Origin: Sedimentisphaerales bacterium
GTDB taxonomy: Bacteria > Planctomycetota > Phycisphaerae > Sedimentisphaerales > Anaerobacaceae
NCBI GenBank assembly: GCA_016930645.1
Contig: JAFGGH010000005.1
Coordinates: forward strand, 1-52,470
DNA: 52,470 nucleotides
Direction: 5' to 3'
Shown here: positions 43,938 to 52,116 of the stretch, one piece after another
How positions within the stretch are numbered: position 1 is the first letter of the stretch
Layout: each line of letters begins with the position of its first letter
The notes under the pieces: model-generated
What the model was told of the DNA's origin: nothing
The model's input: only the letters and a program-made list of their open reading frames with translations
Databases searched by the model: none
Position numbers and translations under genes: made by a program

Positions 43938-45194
43938 TTACAATATTTCAAAACCGACTAATGTAATGTCGTCAATTTCATCGAGGTCGGCATTTTGCCG
44001 CTGGGCAAGTGTATTTATTCTCTCGAACATCTCATCAATCGGCAATTGAATTGCCTCTGTAAACTCATCAGTAAAGATAAATCCCTTCTTGTCGTCGAAA
44101 TGGCCCACGAACGGGTCGGCCCCGTCTGAATAAAGCAGAATCTTGTCACCTTCCTGAAGCTGAATACTCTGCTGTTTGTATATCGCCTGCTCAAATATAC
44201 CCAGCAAAGAGCCCCTGATTTCAAGCTGCTTCGGCGCCTCACCATTACGTATCAAAACCGGATAAGGATGGCCCGCCCTTGCGTAAGTCATCTCGAGGGT
44301 CTTGGTGTCCAGAAGACAGTAACAGCAGGTCGCAAACTGATAACCGGAAAGCTTTTGTCCCGCCATCTTAACGTTAAGATTATGCATAACCTCATAAGGT
44401 GCAAATATCCTATAATCATCACCGAGAGTTTGACGCATCTCCAGCGCCTGCTTTATAAATATAGTCAAAAGTGCTGCCGGCATCGAATGCCCCACAACAT
44501 CAGCCACATAAAAACCGATATGCTTCTCATCCAGCCGAGCAATATCGTAAATGTCACCGGAAACCCACTCTGTCGGCAGAAAACATGTCCCCCACCGCAG
44601 ATGCTCGTTGTTGGGAAGAGCCGAAGGAAGAAAATCCCGCTGCACAAGGCTGGCAAGCCTCAACTGCTCGGAAATATTATCGACCATCGCCTCTGTAACC
44701 ATCAGCTGGTCGGCAAGACGGTTGCTGAAAGTCTTAATTGTTCCTCTGGGAGGTTTGGCCGGCTTTACAACCATACCAGGGCTTTTTTTGCGGTACGCAA
44801 GATTCACACTAATCCGAAGCCACAGTTCATCGGGATTAATATCGTCGGCACCGTTATCGGACACTAATCCGTTGCCTGTCTTCTTCTTAATTTCGGGATG
44901 AGCGTTCAGAAGAATAACCCCGATACTGTTTTGCTCAAGAAGTTCTATTATTTTGGCCAGTTTGTGCGGCTGGGCAAATTCCTTGTCCTTCAGGTCAATT
45001 AAAACCGTCCCGATAAGGTCGAGCCGGTGTGCAATCTCGCTGAATCTGCTGACAGGCAAACGAAGACATGACAGCCCTTTTTGTTTGAAAAATTTTTGCA
45101 GCCAGCCGGGAACCTGCTGATGGTCGGTAAAATAAAGAATATCCGTAAAATCCACCAGCAAATCATCTGATGTACTTTTACCAGCTCTTGTCAT
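43938..45194 (-). CDS. SpoIIE-type PP2C phosphatase with N-terminal receiver-like domain
   Basis: 418 residues. Residues about 1-120 look like a degenerate receiver (VLIDLKDKEFAQ where a receiver has its phospho-acceptor, and GVILLNAH). A short helical linker with LVQRDFLPSALP (typical before SpoIIE domains) leads to the phosphatase: VSGDIYDIARLDEKHIGFYVADVVGHS (short form: about 225-251), then RAGHPYPVLI and LLYSDGAD, with the metal-binding aspartates. It dephosphorylates serine on STAS-type proteins. A STAS gene is at 6788, far away, so pairing is not shown. Confidence 0.87.
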   Translation of the reverse strand: MTRAGKSTSDDLLVDFTDILYFTDHQQVPGWLQKFFKQKGLSCLRLPVSRFSEIAHRLDLIGTVLIDLKDKEFAQPHKLAKIIELLEQNSIGVILLNAHPEIKKKTGNGLVSDNGADDINPDELWLRISVNLAYRKKSPGMVVKPAKPPRGTIKTFSNRLADQLMVTEAMVDNISEQLRLASLVQRDFLPSALPNNEHLRWGTCFLPTEWVSGDIYDIARLDEKHIGFYVADVVGHSMPAALLTIFIKQALEMRQTLGDDYRIFAPYEVMHNLNVKMAGQKLSGYQFATCCYCLLDTKTLEMTYARAGHPYPVLIRNGEAPKQLEIRGSLLGIFEQAIYKQQSIQLQEGDKILLYSDGADPFVGHFDDKKGFIFTDEFTEAIQLPIDEMFERINTLAQRQNADLDEIDDITLVGFEIL

Positions 45195-45362
45195 TTAGGC
45201 CCCCGGTCGCAAATTATAGGACCACATCTCTATTGTTATCAAAGCATACACAGGTGAGTTTTTCGGCTTGTTTAATGCGGTACTTTGCCGCTTTTTTAAG
45301 AACTTTAAGTAATATAAAATGCTCTAATCGCTGAAAAAATGAATTGCTGAATCTGTCCTGTA

Positions 45363-46079
45363 TCAGCCTGCGAAAATAGCTGAACCTATACGAAGTATCG
45401 TTGCCCCCTCTTCAATTGCTTCTTCATAGTCACCGCTCATACCCATACTAAGTTCGGTAAACTCGGGACCGACAATTTTCTCTCCCTTCATTTCCTCGAA
45501 CAACTCCCTTGCCCGCACAAAACAACGCCTGATTATTTTCTTATCTCTGGTAAGAGGTGCCATCGTCATCAGCCCGCAAAGTTTCAGGTTCGGCATAGTT
45601 ACTATCTGCTCGGCAAGATGTATTGCCGCCCCGACCGGAACACCGTATTTCTGCGGCTCTTCGGAAGCGTTAATCTGTAAAAGAACCTTCGCCTGAAAAT
45701 TCAGTTTTGCACCTGCTGTGTTGATTTCCTCGGCAAGCCTGAGAGTATCGAGTGAATGAATCATACAGCAAAAAGGTAAAACCTGCCGCACTTTATTACG
45801 CTGAAGATGGCCTATCATATGCCAACGCACTTTTTTCTTTTTATTACTCTCGTCTCCCTCGAAATATTCATCTATCTGTGCCGCGACCTTTTTTAACTGC
45901 TGAACATGGTTCTCTCCGAGCTCGGTATAGCCCAGATTGATAACATCCTTGACCGCTTCGAACTGGGCGGATTTGGTAACAATAACCAGCTTAACTTCCG
46001 CAGGGTCCCGCCCGCATCGAGCGCAGGTCTCTTTGATATTTTTGTTAAGCTGTTTGATTCTCTCTTCAGTCTTGGTCAT
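45363..46079 (-). CDS. yggS: YggS family pyridoxal phosphate protein
   Basis: 238 residues of the alanine-racemase-like barrel. The PLP lysine is in KLVIVTKSAQ (about residue 36), the helix GENHVQQL and WHMIGHLQRNKV follow, and the end has LSMGMSGDYEEAIEEGATILRIGSA (residues about 205-230). It controls PLP homeostasis. It follows accC by 20 bp on the same strand and is probably in the acc transcript. Confidence 0.93.
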   Translation of the reverse strand: MTKTEERIKQLNKNIKETCARCGRDPAEVKLVIVTKSAQFEAVKDVINLGYTELGENHVQQLKKVAAQIDEYFEGDESNKKKKVRWHMIGHLQRNKVRQVLPFCCMIHSLDTLRLAEEINTAGAKLNFQAKVLLQINASEEPQKYGVPVGAAIHLAEQIVTMPNLKLCGLMTMAPLTRDKKIIRRCFVRARELFEEMKGEKIVGPEFTELSMGMSGDYEEAIEEGATILRIGSAIFAG

Positions 46080-46099
46080 AATCGTACTCAGGCAACTAC

Positions 46100-47437
46100 T
46101 TAGAAGTTTCGTTCGATAAAGCCGGTGTCGATTTTGCCCTTAACAAACATATTGTGCGATAAAATATCCAGGCACGTTGGGATAGTGGTCTTAATCGGCT
46201 CGACAACGAATTCCTTCAGCGCCCGTTTCATAGTTTCAATCGCTTCCGCCCTTGTGGGACGATGCACAAGAAGTTTGCATATCATCGAATCATAATTGGT
46301 CGGCACGGTATAGCCCTGATGAACGTGAGTATCAATCCGAACTCCCGGCCCTCCGGGCGGAATGAATTTTTCTATCCTGCCAGGACACGGTGAGAAATTC
46401 TTGGCCGGGTCCTCGGCGTTAATACGGCATTCGATTGCGTGGCCTCTGTGCGTTATATCCCGCTGCGACATCTTCAGCTTCTCACCCCATGCGATTCTCA
46501 GCATCCACTTAATCAAATCAAAATCGGTTACAAGCTCCGTAACCGGATGCTCTACCTGGATTCGGGTATTCGTTTCCATAAAGTAAAAATTCTTGTCCCT
46601 GTCGAGCAGAAATTCCACGGTTGCCGCGTTATGGTATTTCGCTTTTTTTATAATCCTAAGCGCCGCCTCGCAAAGTGCCTCCCTGTCGCGCTCTTCAAGC
46701 ACCAGGCATGGGGATTCTTCAATCATTTTCTGATGACGCCTCTGGCTGGAACAATCCCTCTCGTAAAAATGCAGTGCGCTGCCGTGCTTATCCGCTAATA
46801 TCTGCACCTCAACATGTCTCGGCTCGTTAATAAACTTTTCCAGGTAAACCGCCGGATTGCCGAACGCAACCTGGGCCTCCGCCTTTGCCGCATCAAACGC
46901 CTGTCTGAAACTGATGTCATTATGAATAACACGCATCCCTCTTCCGCCTCCGCCCGCCGAAGCCTTTATAATAACCGGGTACCCAATTTTTTTTGCCAGC
47001 TTCAAAGCCTCACCCTCGTCGCTTATCGCATTTTCCGAACCAGGCGAAACGGGTACATTGACCTCCATAGCAAGTTTCCGCGCAGCCACCTTGTCACCCA
47101 AAAGCCGCATCGCTTCGACCGGCGGCCCTATAAAATCAATATCGCTGTCGGCGCAGATTTGAGCAAACTCTATATTCTCCGCCAGAAAACCGTATCCCGG
47201 ATGAATCGCATCCACATTTGCGATTTCGGCGGCGCTTATGATTCTCGATATATTCAGGTAGCTCTGCGCCGGCGCCGCAGGCCCGATACAAATCGCCTCA
47301 TCTGCAAGCTTAATATACGGCGCGTCCCTGTCAGCCTCAGAATATACTACTACCGCCTCGACATCCAGCTCATGACACGCGCGAATAATACGCAATGCTA
47401 TCTCTCCGCGATTAGCTATTAACACTCTTGAAAACAT
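46100..47437 (-). CDS. accC: Acetyl-CoA carboxylase, biotin carboxylase subunit
   Basis: 445 residues, the standard length. [16 protein letters not shown] opens the ATP-grasp protein, the phosphate-binding loop is [12 protein letters not shown], and the family motifs [22 protein letters not shown]-like ([13 protein letters not shown]) and ARINAED-like (CRINAEDP) are present. It carboxylates biotin on BCCP with bicarbonate and ATP, the first step of fatty acid synthesis. It lies 133 bp downstream of accB. Confidence 0.96.
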   Translation of the reverse strand: MFSRVLIANRGEIALRIIRACHELDVEAVVVYSEADRDAPYIKLADEAICIGPAAPAQSYLNISRIISAAEIANVDAIHPGYGFLAENIEFAQICADSDIDFIGPPVEAMRLLGDKVAARKLAMEVNVPVSPGSENAISDEGEALKLAKKIGYPVIIKASAGGGGRGMRVIHNDISFRQAFDAAKAEAQVAFGNPAVYLEKFINEPRHVEVQILADKHGSALHFYERDCSSQRRHQKMIEESPCLVLEERDREALCEAALRIIKKAKYHNAATVEFLLDRDKNFYFMETNTRIQVEHPVTELVTDFDLIKWMLRIAWGEKLKMSQRDITHRGHAIECRINAEDPAKNFSPCPGRIEKFIPPGGPGVRIDTHVHQGYTVPTNYDSMICKLLVHRPTRAEAIETMKRALKEFVVEPIKTTIPTCLDILSHNMFVKGKIDTGFIERNF

Positions 47438-47542
47438 AGAGCTAACTTCCTAATATATACTAATCTCAATTGAATTTTCCCGTTTATCCGCGGGTAAGTA
47501 ACTCGAAAACAACTAATTACTGTTTTATTCGCGAATATTTAC

Positions 47543-47556
47543 TACCCTTAAGGGTA
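47543..47556. promoter_or_regulatory. 14-bp palindrome between accB and accC
   Basis: TACCCTTAAGGGTA is perfectly symmetric and lies 15 bp from the accB stop. It may be an operator or part of an mRNA structure that tunes the accB:accC ratio. Confidence 0.3.
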
Positions 47557-47570
47557 TAAATGCCGCCGAA

Positions 47571-48041
47571 TTATTCCGGTTTGACCCTGAACAGCACCTG
47601 CCCGTACTCAACCGCCTCGCCGCTCTTTACACAGACCTCGGCGATAGTGCCTTCCACTTCCGACTTGATTTCGTTCATTACCTTCATCGCTTCGATAATG
47701 CAAACCACAGTGGAGGTAGTTATCTCAGCTCCGGCTTCGACATAAGGCTCCGAATCCGGACTCGGTGTCGCGTAAAAAGTCCCGACCATCGGCGCCTTAA
47801 TCTCTATAAGCCCTTGCCCAGGCTGCTCCGCTGCTGCCGGCTGACCTGCCGCAGGTGCCACGCCGCCAGCCGATGACGCTACTATCGGTGCCGCTATCAC
47901 ATGTGAAACCTGCTGAGGCTGCGCTCGTTTTAACACAATCTTCTCGTCATCGCTTTTTATCTCAAGCTCGACAAGGTCGTTTTTCTTCATTATTTCAAGC
48001 AATTGCTCGATTCTTTTTATTTTATCTTCTTTATCGCCCAT
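47571..48041 (-). CDS. accB: Acetyl-CoA carboxylase biotin carboxyl carrier protein
   Basis: 156 residues. An N-terminal helical region, then an Ala/Pro/Gln-rich linker (about 40-78) and the biotinyl domain with EAMKVMNEI, biotin on K120. It carries CO2 from accC to the carboxyltransferase. The promoter with TTGCAT and TATAAT (16 bp apart, 48112-48085) reads towards it. First gene of accB-accC-yggS. Confidence 0.95.
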   Translation of the reverse strand: MGDKEDKIKRIEQLLEIMKKNDLVELEIKSDDEKIVLKRAQPQQVSHVIAAPIVASSAGGVAPAAGQPAAAEQPGQGLIEIKAPMVGTFYATPSPDSEPYVEAGAEITTSTVVCIIEAMKVMNEIKSEVEGTIAEVCVKSGEAVEYGQVLFRVKPE

Positions 48042-48084
48042 ACACTGTCCCTTCAGACTGTATTCTGTTCACTCAAGTTAAATG

Positions 48085-48112
48085 ATTATACTAATAATAT
48101 CCCCCAATGCAA
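48085..48112 (-). promoter_or_regulatory. accB promoter
   Basis: On the minus strand TTGCAT (48112-48107) and TATAAT (48090-48085) are 16 bp apart, about 45 bp before the accB start. Confidence 0.6.
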
Positions 48113-48389
48113 GATTTTTGAACCCGCTTAGCCTCGCCGCTTTTATCTCGGCGTAACTTTGTGGAGACGAGAAGTGAAGACGGATGCGGCGAGGAAAGTT
48201 GTCATTCTGCACTTGATGCGGAATCTATATCCGTTTAGCCGCGGCCAGTAAGTCCGCGTTATCTTTCATCTTTTACCCTTAATCCTTTATTTTTCTCATT
48301 GTCTTTGGTTGCAGTTGCACAGGCAGTTGTTAGAATATCGGGATGACCTTTAGTGTTGAATTTCCAATTTTTATTCGTGAGGCAACAAA
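48113..48389. repeat. Spacer with nested palindrome, no gene
   Basis: CCTCGCCGC (48132-48140) pairs with GCGGCGAGG (48186-48194) around a core with CTCGGCGTAAC and GTGAAGACGG, a variant of the repeat at 30550-30599. The rest has no coding signal. Confidence 0.55.
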
Positions 48390-48668
48390 ATGAAGCTGAA
48401 TGTAAAGGCGTTTGGGCTAACTTTTGGTTTGTGGTGGGGCTTGGGGCTGTTTCTTCTGACATGGTGGATAATCGCGTTCGATGGTGCATCGGACGAGGTA
48501 ACGATGATAAGCCGATTGTATCGCGGATATACGATTACACCGGTGGGCAGCCTGATTGGCTTGTTATGGGCGTTTGCTGACGGCCTGGTCGGCGGTTTGA
48601 TATTCGCCTGGCTGTACAACCTCCTCGCCGCCAAATGCAGAAAAGCAGAACCAGCCGGCCAACAATAA
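48390..48668 (+). CDS. Holin-like small membrane protein
   Basis: 92 residues with two membrane segments: about 8-31 (LTFGLWWGLGLFLLTWWII) and about 53-82 (GSLIGLLWAFADGLVGGLIFAWLYNLL; residues given by position). The pattern MKLNVKAFGL...GASDEVTMISRLYRGY matches small proteins often named bacteriophage holin in many bacterial genomes, although no phage genes are here. GAGG precedes the ATG. Its function is unknown. Confidence 0.7.
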   Translation: MKLNVKAFGLTFGLWWGLGLFLLTWWIIAFDGASDEVTMISRLYRGYTITPVGSLIGLLWAFADGLVGGLIFAWLYNLLAAKCRKAEPAGQQ

Positions 48669-48840
48669 AAACATACGCTGCCTCGACACCCGATACGAGA
48701 TACGCTTGTTCGCCGTCTTGTCTCGCCATAGTTTTCTTTTCCACCGTCCTGTCCGGCGTAGCCCGTAGGGCGAAGACGGAAGTCTTGACATAGGTGGAAG
48801 CGGCGGTGGAAGTTATAGCGAAAACGGAAGCGACAGGGGA
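48669..48840. repeat. Nested palindrome, GGCGTAGC family, second copy
   Basis: TTCCACC (48739-48745) pairs with GGTGGAA (48793-48799) around a core at 48748-48781 that shares CCTGTC-GGCGTAGC-GCGAAGACGGAA with 30559-30590. No gene is visible in this spacer. Confidence 0.65.
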
Positions 48841-48870
48841 TTTATATAGCACTCACTCCTGTAGTGGGTG
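48841..48870 (+). repeat. REP-like hairpin, distant copy
   Basis: 28 of 30 bases match 635-664. Stem CACTCAC / GTGGGTG keeps pairing through one T-G wobble, and the other change is in the loop, so the folded shape is preserved. It lies 48 kb from the transposase. Confidence 0.75.
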
Positions 48871-48955
48871 TCATATTCCGAAGGGTTTCTAATCTCTCGC
48901 GAAGCGCGCTTCCGTAAAATTTAGGATGGTATCCGAAGATTTAGAAATTAAAGAT

Positions 48956-49063
48956 TTACGCGATTTTACCTGTTTTCTTCATTTTCTTATCACGCCGTTT
49001 CTCTTTTAACGTTTTTTGTGCTTTCTTCTTTACATCTCTTCTAACATCACGACTCTTAGCCAT
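48956..49063 (-). CDS. Small basic protein, 35 residues
   Basis: A short frame from the ATG at 49063 to the TAA at 48956, preceded by AAAGGA with 6-nt spacing. It begins MAKSRDVRRDVKKKAQKTLK and ends with RRDKKMKKTGKIA; half of its residues are K or R. I recall similar tiny proteins (MAKSKDxKKxxKKxPxKTxKEKR) in several bacterial groups, of unknown function. It may bind nucleic acid. The clean start, ribosome binding site and resemblance argue for a real gene. Confidence 0.7.
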   Translation of the reverse strand: MAKSRDVRRDVKKKAQKTLKEKRRDKKMKKTGKIA

Positions 49064-49479
49064 ACATTATCCTTTACTGAAAACCAAGTATTCTATACTT
49101 TCCCAGCCATTATAAGAAGTTCCCATTGCTCCTTCAATATTTATCCTGAGCCAGTCGAAGGACTCGCCTGTCCTCCGTCTTCTGCCATCCCTAATCCTTA
49201 ATCCTTTATCCCCTTTTTCCCTTGACCTTACAGCCTAAATTCGCTATTGATAACCCTTTATTAAAAAGATAGAGCACTTTAAGATTTTATGTTCAGGTTT
49301 AGGCCGTTGTGAGGACAAGGCTGGCAAAGAAGATTGCACAGTGATCCCGATTTGTCGGGATCGCCAGCATTTCTGATGCCGCCGGCCGACCTGCTGCGAC
49401 GGGCGAAGCACGGCGAGAGCCGCAACAGGCATAAAGAGAACACGAAAACTTAAATTGCTCTAATTAAGGCAAATTAACT
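49064..49479. repeat. Spacer before hom with palindromes
   Basis: No gene is visible. It holds TCCCGATTTGTCGGGA (49345-49360) and a hairpin CCTGCTGCG...CGCAACAGG (49390-49429), which contains a diverged form of the in-frame insert seen at 10184 and 15586. No promoter or riboswitch for hom was recognised with confidence. Confidence 0.5.
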
Positions 49480-50796
49480 ATGGCTGAAAAACCAGTAAAA
49501 ATCGGGATCGTCGGCTTCGGAACCGTCGGCGCCGGAGTAGCCAAAATAATCTTAGAAAAGGCTGACACCATAGCAGCCAAAACCGGCCTCAGGCTGCAAC
49601 TTGCTTGTGCTGTTGACCTTGATACCACCTCGCAGCGCCCGGTCACACTGCCGGACGGAATCTTGACCGATGACATCAACCGCCTGCTCGATGATGACTC
49701 CATCTCGATAGGCCTCGAGCTGGTCGGCGGCACTACTATTGCCAAAGACATCCAGCTAAAGATGATCACCGCCGGCAAAGACGTCGTTACCGCCAATAAA
49801 GCCCTGCTCGCCGAGTACGGCAGCGAGCTTTTCGCCGCCGCCCACAAAAATAACCGCTGCATCGCCTTCGAGGCAAGCTGCGCAGGCTCAATACCTATCG
49901 TTTCCGCATTGCGTACCAGCCTGGCCGCAAACAACATCCAGGCTATGTACGGAATCCTCAACGGCACCTGCAATTACATCCTGACTAATATGACTGAAAA
50001 AGGCGCCGACTTCGACACCGTCCTGAAAGAGGCCCAGCAAAAAGGCTACGCAGAAGCAGACCCCACCCTCGACATCAATGGCGGCGATAGCGCCCACAAG
50101 CTGGCGATACTAAGCTCGCTCGCCTTCGGCTGCCAAATCAGTCTCGACGACATCTACGTCAAGGGCATTGAGGCTATCTCACGGGATGATATACGTTTCG
50201 GCGGCGAGATGGGCTACGTCCTGAAACTGCTGGCAATCGGCCAGAAGGATATTGACAATAACGTCTGGCTGCGTGTCCATCCCAGCTTCATCAAAAACTC
50301 CGACAGGCTCGCCTCGGTCGGCGGCCCATTCAACGCCGTCAGTGTTTTCGGCGACGCCGCCGGACATCTGATGTTATATGGCCGAGGGGCCGGTATGATG
50401 CCGACCGCAAGTGCCGTAGTCGCCGACATAATCGATGTGGCCTTAGGCAATTCGGCAACCACCTTTAAAAGTCTCAACTTAAAGCCGCCCGCTCAGTGCA
50501 ACTGCCTAATCCAGAAAATCGACACCCTGCAGAGCCGCTTCTACATTCGCCTGATGTGCAAGGACCGGCCCGGCGTCATCGCCCAGTGGTCAAAAGTCCT
50601 CGCCAATAATAAAATCAGTATTTCCGGAGCGATCCAGCGCGAAGGCCGTACTCCTGATAATACAGTTCCGGTTGTCATTTCGACCCATCCGAGCCCCGAG
50701 AAAAATGTCGCTGCTGCGGTCGAGGATATGGCTAAGCTCGAGTCCATCGGCGCTAAACCCGTTTGTATAAGAATCGTTGATATACCGGAGGACTAA
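49480..50796 (+). CDS. hom: Homoserine dehydrogenase
   Basis: 438 residues. The NAD(P)-binding motif is IGIVGFGTVGAGVA (8-21). The catalytic domain contains TANKALLAEYG (lysine) and LNGTCNYILTNM, and an ACT domain at the C-terminus (FYIRLMCKDRPGVIAQW, about 350-430) probably senses threonine. It reduces aspartate semialdehyde to homoserine. The following gene starts 3 nt after the stop. Confidence 0.95.
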   Translation: MAEKPVKIGIVGFGTVGAGVAKIILEKADTIAAKTGLRLQLACAVDLDTTSQRPVTLPDGILTDDINRLLDDDSISIGLELVGGTTIAKDIQLKMITAGKDVVTANKALLAEYGSELFAAAHKNNRCIAFEASCAGSIPIVSALRTSLAANNIQAMYGILNGTCNYILTNMTEKGADFDTVLKEAQQKGYAEADPTLDINGGDSAHKLAILSSLAFGCQISLDDIYVKGIEAISRDDIRFGGEMGYVLKLLAIGQKDIDNNVWLRVHPSFIKNSDRLASVGGPFNAVSVFGDAAGHLMLYGRGAGMMPTASAVVADIIDVALGNSATTFKSLNLKPPAQCNCLIQKIDTLQSRFYIRLMCKDRPGVIAQWSKVLANNKISISGAIQREGRTPDNTVPVVISTHPSPEKNVAAAVEDMAKLESIGAKPVCIRIVDIPED

Positions 50797-50799
50797 AAC

Positions 50800-51990
50800 G
50801 TGGGCTGCAAGTATGTAATCATTGTTCCCGACGGCGCCGCCGATGAGCCGCTCGCCGAATTCGATAACAAAACTCCGCTCGAAGCGGCGGATACCCCCAA
50901 CCTCGACAAAATCAGCTCGGCTGGCAGACAGGGCATGGTCAATAATGTCCCCCAGGGACTCGATCCCGGCAGCGATGTCGCTATGATGAGCTTAATCGGA
51001 TACGACCCGCGAAGATACTATACCGGCAGAGCGCCTATCGAAGCGGTCGCGCAAAACATTAAACTTGGCCCCAGCGACTGGGTATTCAGATGTAACCTCG
51101 TAACAATAGTTGACGGTAAAATGGCCGACCACAGCGCAGGCCACATCTCCACCGAAGAAGCCACTATGCTCATCAATGAGCTCGCCGAAAAACTCGGCTC
51201 CGATGAGATGCGTTTTTATCCCGGCGTAAGCTACCGTCACCTGCTTGTCTGCAAAAACGCCGACTTCAACGTCCAGACATATCCGCCTCACGACCATTTG
51301 GGCGTCGCCGTTGATAAGCTTTTGCCTCGCGGCAAAGGCTCCGATTTACTTATTGACCTAATCGCCAAATCACAGGAGCATTTTGCCGGGCACGATATAA
51401 ATAAGGTGCGAGCCGACCTCGGCGAGAACCAGGTAAGCAGTATTTGGCTATGGGGGCAGGGCAAAAAGGCAGTGATGGACAATTTCAAAGACCGGTTCGG
51501 CCTGAAAGGCTGCGCTATTACCGCCGTCGATTTGGTCAGGGGACTGGCAAAGCTCATCGGCTTTAATTTAATCGAGGTCGAAGGTGCTACCGGTTTTATC
51601 GATTCCAATTTCGACGGCAAAGCCGCAGCCGCAATCAAGGCCCTGAAAAAATATGATATCGTCCTCGTCCACGCAGAAGCGCCCGATGAGGCCGGCCATC
51701 AGGGCAATCCGCAAATAAAGAAAAAGGCAATCGAGCTGATTGATAAAAAAGTCATCGGCCCGGTATTCGAAGCGCTACAAAAATACGAACAATGGCGGCT
51801 CCTGGTTTTGCCCGACCATCCGACACCTGTACGGACCGGCGCGCACTGCGCCGATGCTGTTCCTTTTGCTATGGCTGGTACTAATATCACCGGCGTATTA
51901 AATGCCCCCTTCGGCGAGACGAATGCAACCAAATCAGGCCTCAGAATCGAAAACGGTTGTGAAATGATGGAATACTTCCTCAAAATCTAA
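50800..51990 (+). CDS. ApgM-family phosphoglycerate mutase-like protein, possible homoserine kinase
   Basis: 396 residues, alkaline phosphatase superfamily, archaeal-type cofactor-independent phosphoglycerate mutase branch. Signatures are IVPDGAADEPL, DTPNLDKI, the nucleophile loop GSDVAMMSLIGYDP, VHAEAPDEAGHQG and LPDHPTPVRTGAHC. Starts with GTG at 50800, GGAGG 8 nt upstream, inside the hom operon. Relatives next to hom have been proposed as a homoserine kinase analogue that makes O-phosphohomoserine for threonine. No thrB is seen here. The phosphoglycerate mutase role remains possible. Confidence 0.85.
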   Translation: MGCKYVIIVPDGAADEPLAEFDNKTPLEAADTPNLDKISSAGRQGMVNNVPQGLDPGSDVAMMSLIGYDPRRYYTGRAPIEAVAQNIKLGPSDWVFRCNLVTIVDGKMADHSAGHISTEEATMLINELAEKLGSDEMRFYPGVSYRHLLVCKNADFNVQTYPPHDHLGVAVDKLLPRGKGSDLLIDLIAKSQEHFAGHDINKVRADLGENQVSSIWLWGQGKKAVMDNFKDRFGLKGCAITAVDLVRGLAKLIGFNLIEVEGATGFIDSNFDGKAAAAIKALKKYDIVLVHAEAPDEAGHQGNPQIKKKAIELIDKKVIGPVFEALQKYEQWRLLVLPDHPTPVRTGAHCADAVPFAMAGTNITGVLNAPFGETNATKSGLRIENGCEMMEYFLKI

Positions 51991-52116
51991 GACACAGATT
52001 TACGCTGATTAACAAAGATTTTTCAGCCACAGAGAACATCCGCCTTCGCCGCGGCTACGGCGAACAAGAAGGCACAAAATCTTGTTCTTAGCGGGATCGA
52101 AAGAACGCAGTGCGAG
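51991..52116. repeat. Spacer with GGCGTAGC-family palindrome
   Basis: Between the convergent apgM-like and dnaA genes. 52040-52062 read on the minus strand contains CGCCGTAGCCGCGGCGAAGG, the same core as 1096-1120 and 30559-30590. The surrounding acacagatttacgctgatt and agccacagaga words are low-complexity spacer text. Confidence 0.5.

Noticed and set aside
46814-47422. 202-codon plus-strand frame across accC
   Set aside because: Antisense to a textbook biotin carboxylase; no ribosome binding site.
48390-48668. Phage origin for the holin-like gene
   Set aside because: No endolysin, structural or integrase genes are nearby, and such small membrane proteins are often chromosomal.
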